A stretch of 64,000 bases of DNA from WTJH01 sp049598145. GTDB taxonomy: Bacteria; Bacteroidota; Bacteroidia; Flavobacteriales; Flavobacteriaceae. Each line of letters opens with the position of its first letter. Positions within the stretch are counted from its first letter, which is position 1. A program made the translations under genes and the position numbers. Under the pieces are notes generated by a model. The model did no database searches. It worked only from the letters and a program-made list of their open reading frames with translations, and was not told the origin of the DNA. Of the stretch, positions 44,240 through 52,502 are shown piece by piece. Location of the stretch: NCBI GenBank assembly GCA_049598145.1, contig JBMYNJ010000002.1:1-64000 (forward strand), in the 5' to 3' direction.

Positions 44240-44980
44240 ATGATACACTTTTGCTACAGTCTTTTCATTTTTACCCTTATGATTTTTCCACCCAAGACAC
44301 CCTCGAAACTGCCCCCGCAAAACGAATGGATTTCTTTATTTGATGGGAAAACCTTTAAGGGTTGGCACCGCTATAATCGCACCGAAATGAGTCCTGCATG
44401 GACCATCGAAGACGGCGCCATGAAATTTAATGCTCAAAAAGCGCGAAACTATGGAGACGGAGGGCACAACATCATAACCGAACAAGAGTTTACCAACTTT
44501 GAATTATCCATTGAATGGAAAATTTCCAAAAAGGGGAACAGCGGTATTTTTTGGGGGGTAAAAGAAGCCCCGGAATACGGAGAACCCTACCTGACCGGCC
44601 CCGAGATTCAGGTCCTTGACAATGATAGACATCCGGATGCGTTTATTCGACCCAAATACCACCAGGCAGGAGCCCTATATGACATCGTGCAACCCAGTGT
44701 GGATGTATGTAAGCCTGCAGAAGAATGGAACCACGTTTTGTTATACATCAACCACGAGGAAAATATTGGAAGAGTTCAACTCAACGGGACTGAAATTATA
44801 AGTTTTCCGATACATGGGGAAGCCTGGGAAACCCTTATTGCCCAATCGAAATTTAGAAATCCTTCGCATGAGGATTACACTCATGCCCCAGATTTTGGGA
44901 AATTTAAAACCGGTAAAATCAGTTTGCAGGACCACGGAGATGTGGTCTATTACCGCAACATCAAAATACGAGAGCTCTAG
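44240..44980 (+). CDS. DUF1080 / 3-keto-disaccharide hydrolase domain protein, exported
   Basis: 246 residues from the ATG at 44240, overlapping by 2 codons a TTG start inside the previous stop. It has a signal segment (MIHFCYSLFIFTLMIF), the family start WISLFDGKTFKGWHR, then a beta-sandwich with FELSIEWKISKKGNSGIFWG, PEIQVLDND and HVLLYINHEENIGRVQLNG. Members cleave 3-keto glycosides (a non-hydrolytic or lyase-type alternative to glycosidases). It is the last gene of the plus-strand sugar run, which is the strongest hint at the cluster's chemistry. Confidence 0.9.
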   Translation: MIHFCYSLFIFTLMIFPPKTPSKLPPQNEWISLFDGKTFKGWHRYNRTEMSPAWTIEDGAMKFNAQKARNYGDGGHNIITEQEFTNFELSIEWKISKKGNSGIFWGVKEAPEYGEPYLTGPEIQVLDNDRHPDAFIRPKYHQAGALYDIVQPSVDVCKPAEEWNHVLLYINHEENIGRVQLNGTEIISFPIHGEAWETLIAQSKFRNPSHEDYTHAPDFGKFKTGKISLQDHGDVVYYRNIKIREL

Positions 44981-44983
44981 GCT

Positions 44984-45841
44984 ATGATTGCATCCATGAC
45001 AGGCTTTGGCCGTGCCGAACAAACCCTAGAAACTCGTAAAATTAGTGTAGAAATCCGCTGTTTAAACAGTAAAAATTTAGATTTAAACGCCCGAATTCAC
45101 TCCTTTTTCCGAGAACTCGAGCCAGAAATTCGAAAGACGATCGGCAATCAACTAAGTCGAGGGAAAATAGACCTGTCGATTTATCTGGAATTGGTCAATG
45201 GCCAGAGTCCAACAAGCATCAATACCGAAGTGGTTCAAAACTACATCCAACAATTACAAGAGATTGAAACCGTATCGCCCGCCGATGCACTCCAAATGGC
45301 GATTCGCTTACCGGATGCTTTAAAAACCGAAAAAGAAACCATTGATGAAGCGACTGCCGATGTAGTGAAGCAATTGATTCAAAAAGCTTTAACGGATGTG
45401 GATCAACATCGAAAAGAAGAAGGTCTGAGTCTTCAAAAAGACTTAATGGAACAAGTCGAAAGCATTCGGAAACAACTTCAAACCATTGCTCAACTGGCCC
45501 CAGAGCGGATGCAAAATATACGCGAGCGGATTCAAAAAAATCTGGAAGAACTCCAAACCGAACACGACGCCAATCGCTTTGAGCAAGAACTTATTTTCTA
45601 CACAGAAAAGTTGGATATTAATGAGGAGCTTGTCCGCTTGGAAAATCACTTGAATTATTTTTCAGAAATCGCGGAAGCCCCCAACAGTTCTGGAAAAAAA
45701 CTTGGATTTATCGCACAAGAAATAGGGCGAGAGATCAATACGATCGGTTCCAAAGCGCAATATGCCCCCATGCAAAAGGTGGTAGTATTGCAGAAAGACG
45801 CTCTCGAAAAAATTAAAGAACAACTCTTAAACGTGCTTTAA
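44984..45841 (+). CDS. yicC: YicC family endoribonuclease-like protein
   Basis: 285 residues beginning MIASMTGFGRAEQTLETRKISVEIRCLNSKNLDL, the YicC N-terminal domain, with the DUF1732 C-terminus (ELIFYTEKLDINEELVRLENHLNYF, KLGFIAQEIGREINTIGSKA). YicC proteins are reported as endoribonucleases acting on small RNAs. Three bases after the DUF1080 gene and sharing one base with gmk (TAATG), an arrangement common to yicC-gmk-nadD. Confidence 0.93.
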   Translation: MIASMTGFGRAEQTLETRKISVEIRCLNSKNLDLNARIHSFFRELEPEIRKTIGNQLSRGKIDLSIYLELVNGQSPTSINTEVVQNYIQQLQEIETVSPADALQMAIRLPDALKTEKETIDEATADVVKQLIQKALTDVDQHRKEEGLSLQKDLMEQVESIRKQLQTIAQLAPERMQNIRERIQKNLEELQTEHDANRFEQELIFYTEKLDINEELVRLENHLNYFSEIAEAPNSSGKKLGFIAQEIGREINTIGSKAQYAPMQKVVVLQKDALEKIKEQLLNVL

Positions 45842-46407
45842 TGTCTGGAAAACTTATTGTTTTTTCAGCCCCATCGGGGAGTGGGAAAACCACATTGGTA
45901 CAACATTTATTAAAGCAAAATCTCCCCTTAGGTTTTTCCATTTCGGCTACTTCAAGGGCTCCTCGAGGAGCGGAACAGGAGGGTAAGGATTATTATTTTT
46001 TAAGTGCTGAACGCTTTCAAGCCCAAATCGAAGCGAAGGCTTTTTTGGAATATGAAGAAGTCTATGCAGGCACCTATTACGGGACCCTGCTCTCGGAAGT
46101 GGAGCGCATCTGGGCAACAGGCAAACACGTGCTATTTGATATTGATGTGGTGGGTGGATTAAACATCAAACAAAAATTCCCGGAACAAACACTGGCAATT
46201 TTTGTCCAACCGCCCTCTTTATCCGCCCTAGAAAATCGACTCCGCCACCGGGCAACAGAAACGGAAGCTAAGATTCAGCAACGTCTGGAAAAATCCAGTG
46301 AAGAACTCAAATATGCCCCCCAATTCGATGTTCAACTCATCAACGACGATCTGGAAACTGCCCAAGGAGAAGTGGTTCGTTTGGTAAGAGAATTCCTAGA
46401 TTCGTAG
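45841..46407 (+). CDS. gmk: Guanylate kinase
   Basis: 188 residues, complete. P-loop FSAPSGSGKTTLVQHLL, the GMP-binding SRAPRGAEQEGKDYYF and the LID region RLRHRATETEAKIQQRL are present. It phosphorylates GMP to GDP in nucleotide metabolism. The start overlaps the yicC stop by one base (TAATG), so translation is coupled. Confidence 0.97.
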   Translation: MSGKLIVFSAPSGSGKTTLVQHLLKQNLPLGFSISATSRAPRGAEQEGKDYYFLSAERFQAQIEAKAFLEYEEVYAGTYYGTLLSEVERIWATGKHVLFDIDVVGGLNIKQKFPEQTLAIFVQPPSLSALENRLRHRATETEAKIQQRLEKSSEELKYAPQFDVQLINDDLETAQGEVVRLVREFLDS

Positions 46408-46428
46408 CCTTTTCCGTACCTTCACTTT

Positions 46429-46992
46429 ATGAAAATTGGGTTGCTTTTTGGGTCGTTTAATCCCCTCCACAACGGGCATTTAGCTGTCGCACGTTTTTTT
46501 GCGCAACAAACGGATTTGGATCGCGTGTGGCTGGTGGTCACCCCTCAAAATCCCCTTAAAGATGCACAGGGACTGATGCCCGACCAAAAACGCTTGTCTT
46601 TAGTCGAAAAAGTAACGGCTCAAGACCCCTTACTGGAATGCTGCCGAGTAGAATTTGATCGCCCCGCTCCGCACTACACCTACGATACCCTCCACCATTT
46701 AAAACAACAAGAGCCCGACCACCAATGGGTGTTGCTGATGGGTGCCGATCTTCTAGGAGAACTACCCCACTGGAAAAATTACACCCAACTTTTGGAGGAA
46801 TTCCAAATCTATGTATACCCCCGACCCTCACTAAAAAAGACCGAAAAAGTTATCGCCGAACACCCCCATGTACATTATTTTCAAGCGCCTTTAATGAATA
46901 TTTCTGCTACCGAAATTCGAGCGAAAATCAAGCAGGGAATGTCTGTAGATCAGGAGGTACCTAAGTCCATCCTGCATGAATTATTAAATTAG
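46429..46992 (+). CDS. nadD: Nicotinate-nucleotide adenylyltransferase
   Basis: 187 residues. The nucleotidyltransferase signature is LFGSFNPLHNGHLAVARFF (HxGH) and the C-terminal ISATEIRAKI matches the ISxTxxR motif. The enzyme adenylates nicotinate mononucleotide in NAD synthesis. It is the last gene of yicC-gmk-nadD, 21 bases after gmk. Confidence 0.96.
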   Translation: MKIGLLFGSFNPLHNGHLAVARFFAQQTDLDRVWLVVTPQNPLKDAQGLMPDQKRLSLVEKVTAQDPLLECCRVEFDRPAPHYTYDTLHHLKQQEPDHQWVLLMGADLLGELPHWKNYTQLLEEFQIYVYPRPSLKKTEKVIAEHPHVHYFQAPLMNISATEIRAKIKQGMSVDQEVPKSILHELLN

Positions 46993-47059
46993 ATCGCCTT
47001 AAGAAGTTTGCAAACCAATTCTCAGTAACTTTAACAGTTCACGATTAAACCCAAATCCT

Positions 47060-47698
47060 ATGAAAGCCTCCCCCGTATCTCTATGGTTCCTTTTTATCCT
47101 CTTTTTTCCCTCCATCCCAAACGCTCAACCGACCCATCATAAACCGCCGGATTCCAACACAATTCTAAAACTGAGATATGAAAAACTGGATTGGCAAGGG
47201 TATGAATTCTCCCTTTGTGTAGAACAGTCCGGTGCGATCTACATCCTGTCAGTTAATTCGAAAGATTCAAGGGTTTCAGGTTTACCCTACAAGAGTTTTA
47301 TCGATAATCCTGTAAAAACCTCAATCCTCCAAGACCTGGATGCAGACGGTTTTCCGGAATTGGTCTGTTTTACCCAATCGGTGGGAAGTGGAAGTGCGGG
47401 TACGGTAGTTTCCTTTTCTGTCTTGGATTGTGGAGCCTTTGTTCCCATTGCTTTTCCACTGCTAAGCAATCCACAAATCACAAGCGGATATATGGGACAT
47501 GATCATTTCCAACTAAAAAAAGATTCCCTCTTCCACAGCTTTCCGATCTATCGTGAACGGGATTCCAATGCCCGCCCCACAGGAGGAAAACGACAGCTAA
47601 AGTATACTCTTCAATCAAAATTAAACGGCAAAAGCTGGATCCTGCATGAAATTATCCAATCAAAACCGGAAAAAAACATCCTTAAGCAGGTTCTCTAA
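47060..47698 (+). CDS. Exported protein of unknown function
   Basis: 212 residues with a signal peptide (SLWFLFILFFPSIPNAQ) and a mature beta-rich domain. An ILQDLDADGFPELVCFTQSVG segment resembles the calcium-binding FG-GAP/VCBS loop DxDxDGxxD, and TYSKL-type repeats are absent. Probably periplasmic. It lies 67 bases after nadD and ends 88 bases from the convergent glycosyltransferase gene. I do not recognise a family. Confidence 0.7.
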   Translation: MKASPVSLWFLFILFFPSIPNAQPTHHKPPDSNTILKLRYEKLDWQGYEFSLCVEQSGAIYILSVNSKDSRVSGLPYKSFIDNPVKTSILQDLDADGFPELVCFTQSVGSGSAGTVVSFSVLDCGAFVPIAFPLLSNPQITSGYMGHDHFQLKKDSLFHSFPIYRERDSNARPTGGKRQLKYTLQSKLNGKSWILHEIIQSKPEKNILKQVL

Positions 47699-47786
47699 AT
47701 AAGGTTTTTCCTCATTCATGTTATACACAAATGGGGATTACAATGATGAGAAATAAAAGAGTTTATCCTGAGTTTTGGGAGAAAAA

Positions 47787-49076
47787 CTATTTTTTGCCCT
47801 GGGGATGGCGGATGAGGGTGTCCCTCAATTTTTTAGTTAAATTCGATCGGCTCCAATCCTCTAAATTCGGGAATTGATTATGGAATTGGCCTTGATTTTC
47901 GAGGGCGAGTTGGATAAACTTTGAAATGCCTGCTGAATCGTTTTCGGCAAGCATCTGGGCTGCACTCCCTTGGTTGAGAAAAACTCCGGCAGCTGAGGTG
48001 GGCTCTCCTATGGATAAGATGGGAACTGATGTCGCCAAATATTCCAAGAGCTTACCGGAAATCATCTGTTGGTGTGCTCCCTGAAAACTAAAATTCAGCA
48101 AAAGGTCTGCACTTTTCATTAAAGCAATCGCCTCGCTGTGGGATACATAGCCTCTGGGGTCTATTTGAATTTCGGGAAGCTCCGTTTGAATTTCAGTTAG
48201 AATCCTTTGTGGAATTTGTCCGGCAAAAGTCCACCGGATGGGGTTTTTCGTTTGGAAGGATTTCAAGGCATTCACCACAGCGTTATAGGCCTGATTATGG
48301 GTTAATAAGCCTGTATACACCAAATGAAACTCCTTGGGCTTGGGTGCTGCGGGCGTTTGGTGCATTAACTCGGCATCGTAGCCGTTAGGAATAGCTTCAA
48401 ACCTTTGCTGGGGGGCTTTGGTTTGCAGCTGGGTGTGGAGCGCTCCCCCAACGGTCGTCAATATACCATCGGCTTGTTGGAGTACTTGGCACTCCAAATC
48501 TAAATCTTTTCGAATGGCAAAAGGCTGCCGATAGAAACTTTTGTTGTAAAACAAATCGGTCCAAGGGTCGCGAAAATCAGCCCACCACTCCAAGTCAAAT
48601 TCTCGTTTGAGTTGCAGCCCTGCCAAATGTGTGGAATGAGGCGGGCCCGTGGTGATTAAATAAGAAATCTTCTGTTCGGATAAGAGTTTTTTCACTGCCG
48701 CTACTGCATAGGGCACCCAGCCTTTACGGGCATCGGGAACAAAGAAATTTCCTCGGATAAATGCGGAAATTTTCTGAAACAAGCTCTTTCGAGGAACTTC
48801 CCCTTGCGGGATGGAGGTCTCAGAACCGCTTAAACGAGCATACCATTTCAGCGGTTCCCGAGTGGGGGTCTGGATCAGTTGAATATCGGACACCTCGGCC
48901 ACCAAAGTATCGTCTCGAACGGGATAGGAAGCATGGGAAGGGTTTACGGTGATCACATAGGGTTCCCAGCCTTTTTGTTTTAAATATTTAGCAAAATAGA
49001 GCCAGCGCTGCACTCCCGAGCCTCCCGAAGGGGGCCAATAATAGGTCAGGATTAAAATGGGCTGCGGTTTCGGCAT
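47787..49076 (-). CDS. Glycosyltransferase family 4/group 1 type
   Basis: 429 residues from ATG 49076 (MPKPQPILILTYYWPPSGGSGVQRWLYFAKYLK), with a possible start five codons earlier. The GT-B fold start YYWPPSGGSGVQRW, ITTGPPHSTHLAGL and WWADFRDPWTDLF are typical of Bacteroidota group 1 enzymes of the surface polysaccharide type, followed by AIPNGYDAEL and SFQGAHQQMISGKLLEYLATSVP. Acceptor and sugar unknown. Last gene of the long suf run, 29 bases after the DUF3078 gene. Confidence 0.87.
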   Translation of the reverse strand: MPKPQPILILTYYWPPSGGSGVQRWLYFAKYLKQKGWEPYVITVNPSHASYPVRDDTLVAEVSDIQLIQTPTREPLKWYARLSGSETSIPQGEVPRKSLFQKISAFIRGNFFVPDARKGWVPYAVAAVKKLLSEQKISYLITTGPPHSTHLAGLQLKREFDLEWWADFRDPWTDLFYNKSFYRQPFAIRKDLDLECQVLQQADGILTTVGGALHTQLQTKAPQQRFEAIPNGYDAELMHQTPAAPKPKEFHLVYTGLLTHNQAYNAVVNALKSFQTKNPIRWTFAGQIPQRILTEIQTELPEIQIDPRGYVSHSEAIALMKSADLLLNFSFQGAHQQMISGKLLEYLATSVPILSIGEPTSAAGVFLNQGSAAQMLAENDSAGISKFIQLALENQGQFHNQFPNLEDWSRSNLTKKLRDTLIRHPQGKK

Positions 49077-49105
49077 GGCTACAAGATACAAAAGCCCCTT
49101 GCCGA

Positions 49106-49993
49106 CTAAAAATCTTTTCGAAATTGAACCCCTAAAATTTGCCGGGATTGCACCCGAGTGATGGCATGATCGTCATATACCCATTGCGCAACAAACTGTG
49201 TGCTGATAAAATCATTCACCTTAAAATCAATTTCTAATAAATAATTAATATCCAAATTCTCAGGCCGATCTAGATAGTTTGAATAAACGTTTAAAAGGTG
49301 CTTCCAGTGCACATTTTCCCAGATTTTCCACTGGGCTTTCCAAACAAAATCCAATCCAACTTCTGTCCGGGTGGTTTGGTTGGGGTCTACCCCAAAGTAT
49401 TGACTCCCGGGGGCTAAAGCTCTAGTAAATACTCGGGAAACTAAGGTCATCTTGAGCGTTGCAAGGGCTAAATCGATACGGTTATTATCGCTAATCATAT
49501 TGGTAAACCCCAATCCCGTTTTCCAATAGGCCGGAGAAAATCCTTTAGAAATCCGGGTTCGAGTGGCCTGATCGCCACTGCCGTTGTATTTATACCCGAT
49601 ACCCCACTGAGTAAGGAGGTTCATCCAGGCATGAATCGTCCAATCGGGGACTAAATAGCGTTCCAAACGGAGGTCTAAAATCAGCCGGTCGTCCGTTTTA
49701 CGGGTAAAGGGGTTGTCTTCAATTTGGTTTAAACCATACGAACTTTCCAACATTNNNNNNNNNNACATTCCACTTCCGGTCCAAAGAGAATCTTTGAAAG
49801 CCCAGCCATATTTGGTAGCCAGTGTTCCGGCCAAACTATTGGCTCCACCGGCCGTCCAATTCCGGAACGTACTTTGGTTGGCCAAAAGGCTGATTTGAGC
49901 TGTTCGAGTCCACAAACTGTCTTTTGCAGGACTTTCCTGTGCAAAATTCAGGAGTGAGTACAATAAAAAAGGAAGAAAAAATCGAAGGGACAT
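49106..49993 (-). CDS. DUF3078 family exported protein, split by an N-gap
   Basis: About 290 residues with signal peptide MSLRFFLPFLLYSLLNFAQ. After that it has NQSTFRNWTAGGANSLAGTL, a KTDDRLILDLRLER segment and a C-terminus ending in alternating beta strands (DFISTQFVAQWVYDDHAITR, GVQFRKDF), as in outer membrane beta-barrel-like proteins of the DUF3078 family. Ten N at 49755-49764 interrupt it; the flanks share ACATT, and merging it keeps the frame (SGMLESSYG). Function unknown. Sits after the suf genes, 9 bases from the DUF2480 gene. Confidence 0.82.
   Translation of the reverse strand: MSLRFFLPFLLYSLLNFAQESPAKDSLWTRTAQISLLANQSTFRNWTAGGANSLAGTLATKYGWAFKDSLWTGSGMXXXXMLESSYGLNQIEDNPFTRKTDDRLILDLRLERYLVPDWTIHAWMNLLTQWGIGYKYNGSGDQATRTRISKGFSPAYWKTGLGFTNMISDNNRIDLALATLKMTLVSRVFTRALAPGSQYFGVDPNQTTRTEVGLDFVWKAQWKIWENVHWKHLLNVYSNYLDRPENLDINYLLEIDFKVNDFISTQFVAQWVYDDHAITRVQSRQILGVQFRKDF
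49755..49764. other. Assembly gap of 10 N inside the DUF3078 gene
   Basis: Ten unknown bases flanked by ACATT on both sides (49750-49754 and 49765-49769). Removing the Ns and one ACATT deletes 15 bases and leaves the reading frame unchanged. Confidence 0.95.
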
Positions 49994-50002
49994 ATCACCT
50001 TT

Positions 50003-50518
50003 TTATTTGTAAGAATTGGATCGTTTCCATAGGGGAACTGCCGAGCAGGCTTCCCCGTAAAAAATGCTTCGGGCATAGGGCTTTATCAGGGCTACCCATT
50101 GCATATAAAGGGTTTGTGGTATCTCTTTTTCGGCACAACCCTTTAAGATCACGGGTTTGTCCTTCAAAGCACTCCAATCGAAGGTTTGGATTTGGTTTTG
50201 CCAATGCTGAAGCTCCACAGCCTCCGGGCTGCCATAGCCTACGGTAGAGGCTTTGTCTGCCAACTGAATCCCAACCAAAAGTGGTGCCCAGGCGGGTAAA
50301 ATAGCCTCTGTAGAACAATAAACGGCAACCGACTTCCCTGTGTATTGGTCCCAATCGTGAGCTTTTATCGCCGCTCGAAAATCTTTTTCTCTTAAAATTA
50401 AACCCTGATCTAAAAAGTCTTTAAGGTCTAATCCCAGAGGTTTGGGCCCAAAAAAGTCCATCGGGTCCAGCACTTCCAAGGCGCTTTCGGCCACCTTATT
50501 AACGATGGGCTGTTCCAT
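50003..50518 (-). CDS. DUF2480 family protein
   Basis: 171 residues of a Bacteroidota-specific family of unknown function. It reads VLDPMDFFGPKPLGLDLKDFLDQGLILREKDFR near the start, followed by VAVYCSTEAILPAWAPLLVGIQL and a C-terminal YGEACSAVPLWKRS with a conserved-looking Cys. Two or three Cys (about 89, 129, 162) could bind metal or a cluster, an inference from the suf context. It starts within the stop of the SufT-like gene, so both are translated together. Confidence 0.85.
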   Translation of the reverse strand: MEQPIVNKVAESALEVLDPMDFFGPKPLGLDLKDFLDQGLILREKDFRAAIKAHDWDQYTGKSVAVYCSTEAILPAWAPLLVGIQLADKASTVGYGSPEAVELQHWQNQIQTFDWSALKDKPVILKGCAEKEIPQTLYMQWVALIKPYARSIFYGEACSAVPLWKRSNSYK

Positions 50519-50838
50519 TAGAGCATTCCTAATTCCAGTTTGGCTTCTTCACTCATCAACTCTTGAGTCCAGGGCGGATCAAAAGTAATCTCCACGGTAG
50601 CAGAGTGAACCTCTTTTAAGGATTGTACCTTTTCCTCCACCTCTAGGGGAAGGGTTTCGGCAACAGGGCAATTGGGTGTGGTAAGCGTCATCAGTATTTT
50701 TACCTCTTGGTCTTCGTTCACCATAACATCATAAATCAGTCCGAGCTCATATATATCCACAGGGATTTCGGGGTCGTAAATGGTTTTTAAAACCCCTACA
50801 ATTTTCTCGCCTAAATCAGCTGTATGTTCGTTTTCCAT
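50518..50838 (-). CDS. SufT-like iron-sulfur assembly protein (MIP18/DUF59)
   Basis: 106 residues of the MIP18 family. It shows VGVLKTIYDPEIPVDIYELGLIYDV and LTTPNCPVAETLPLEVEEKV with the reactive Cys in TPNCP, and an EITFDPPW motif. SufT-type members help mature or deliver Fe-S clusters. It lies 5 bases after sufE and overlaps the DUF2480 gene by one base, in the extended flavobacterial suf operon. Confidence 0.9.
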   Translation of the reverse strand: MENEHTADLGEKIVGVLKTIYDPEIPVDIYELGLIYDVMVNEDQEVKILMTLTTPNCPVAETLPLEVEEKVQSLKEVHSATVEITFDPPWTQELMSEEAKLELGML

Positions 50839-50843
50839 AGGGT

Positions 50844-51269
50844 TTAATTCAGTTGAGTTTGGTAGGCAATGGCATACATTTTTAACTGCTTAATCATCGA
50901 TACCAGACCGTTGGCCCGAGTAGGCGACAAATGTTCCTTTAATCCGATCTGATCAATAAAATCAGTATTTGCATCTAAAATATCTTTGGGGTGTGCTCCC
51001 GAAAATACACGAATCAGGATCGCAATGATGCCCTTGGTGATAATTGCATCGCTATCGGCCGTAAAGTTCAATTGCTGGTCTTCCATATCGGCATGAACCC
51101 AAACCTTGCTTTGACAGCCTTTGATGATGTTGTCTTCGGTTTTGTATTGAGGGTTGATTAAAGGGAGGGACTTTCCCAATTCAATCATATATTCATACCG
51201 TTGCATCCAGTCGTCGAACATGGAGAATTCGTCAATGATTTCTTGCTGCCGGCTTTCAATCGTGCTCAT
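50844..51269 (-). CDS. sufE: Cysteine desulfuration protein SufE
   Basis: 141 residues. The sulfur-accepting Cys is in NIIKGCQSKVWV, and IITKGIIAILIRVFSGAHPKDIL and the following His/Arg pattern fit SufE, which takes persulfide from SufS and passes it to SufB. The gene is 15 bases downstream of sufS. Confidence 0.95.
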   Translation of the reverse strand: MSTIESRQQEIIDEFSMFDDWMQRYEYMIELGKSLPLINPQYKTEDNIIKGCQSKVWVHADMEDQQLNFTADSDAIITKGIIAILIRVFSGAHPKDILDANTDFIDQIGLKEHLSPTRANGLVSMIKQLKMYAIAYQTQLN

Positions 51270-51284
51270 ACGTAAAGTTAAGAA

Positions 51285-52502
51285 TTAAGTTAACATCTGA
51301 ATGGCCTTTTGCAAAGCCTCCAGCATCCGATCGATCTCTGCTTTGGTATTGTAAAAGGAAAAAGATGCCCGAACGGTTCCGGGAATTTGAAAATAATCCA
51401 TGATCGGTTGAGCACAGTGGTGACCCGTGCGAACCGCAATTCCGAATTTATCTAAAATACTCCCCAAATCGTAGGGATGAATCCCCTCAACATTAAAGGA
51501 AATAACAGCTGTTTTTTCAGGAGCTTCTCCGTAGATTTTAACCCCTTCTATGGCCTTTAGTGCCTTGGTTGCATATTCCAAAAGCTCGTGTTCATAGGCA
51601 GCGATGTTTTCAAAGCCGATGCTGTGCATATAGTCCAAGGCTGCTCCAAACGCGATCCCTCCAGCGATATTAGGGGTTCCGGCTTCGAACTTATGGGGTA
51701 AATCGGCATAGGTTGTTTTCTCAAAAGTAACCTCGGCGATCATTTCTCCCCCACCTTGATAGGGCGGAAGCATATCTAAAAGCGCTTCTTTACCATAAAG
51801 CATTCCGATTCCTGTTGGGCCACAAAGTTTGTGAGCGGAAGTGACATAGTAGTCAATATCCAAAGCTTGAACGTCTGCAACAATATGGGGTGCTGCCTGG
51901 GCCCCGTCGATCAATACCTCTGCCCCAACGGCATGGGCCTGATCGATAATTTGCGCAATAGGATTGACTGTCCCCAATGCATTAGAAACGTGGTTGACGA
52001 AAACCAAGCGGGTCTTCGGATTGACCAATTCTGTGTAAGTCTCCATATCCAGCACGCCACTGGGCAGCATCGGAATGACTTTGAGGACTGCTTGAGTTTT
52101 TTCGACTACCATTTGCCAAGGGACGATATTGGCGTGGTGTTCCATTGCTGAAACCAACAACTCGTCTCCGGGTTGTAAAATTGCGCTATAACCCGAGGCA
52201 ACGATATTGATGCTATGCGTGGTTCCTGCCGTGAGTATGATTTCGTGCGGATGGGCCGCATTGAAATGCTTTTGAATTTTTTGGCGGGCTTGCTCAAAGG
52301 CATCTGTTGCTTCCTGACTCAGGGCGTGAACGCCTCGATGAATATTAGAATTGGTCTGGGAGTAATAGCTCACAATCGCATCGATCACCTGCTGGGGGGT
52401 CTGAGAAGTAGCTGCATTATCGAAATAAACCAAAGGCTTTCCATTCACTTGCCTGTGTAGGATAGGAAAGTCTTTCCGAATGGCTGATACATCCAATATC
52501 AT
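51285..52502 (-). CDS. sufS: Cysteine desulfurase SufS
   Basis: 405 residues of class V aminotransferase fold. The PLP lysine is in VTSAHKLCGPTGIG; the desulfurase Cys is in VRTGHHCAQPIMDYF; YFDNAATSQTPQ and TAGTTHSINIV are typical of group II desulfurases. It removes sulfur from cysteine to feed SufE-SufBCD. One-base overlap with sufD. Confidence 0.96.
   Translation of the reverse strand: MILDVSAIRKDFPILHRQVNGKPLVYFDNAATSQTPQQVIDAIVSYYSQTNSNIHRGVHALSQEATDAFEQARQKIQKHFNAAHPHEIILTAGTTHSINIVASGYSAILQPGDELLVSAMEHHANIVPWQMVVEKTQAVLKVIPMLPSGVLDMETYTELVNPKTRLVFVNHVSNALGTVNPIAQIIDQAHAVGAEVLIDGAQAAPHIVADVQALDIDYYVTSAHKLCGPTGIGMLYGKEALLDMLPPYQGGGEMIAEVTFEKTTYADLPHKFEAGTPNIAGGIAFGAALDYMHSIGFENIAAYEHELLEYATKALKAIEGVKIYGEAPEKTAVISFNVEGIHPYDLGSILDKFGIAVRTGHHCAQPIMDYFQIPGTVRASFSFYNTKAEIDRMLEALQKAIQMLT

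Noticed and set aside
36812..44980. SusC/SusD-type polysaccharide utilisation locus.
   Set aside because: No TonB-dependent receptor, SusD-like protein or glycoside hydrolase is present.
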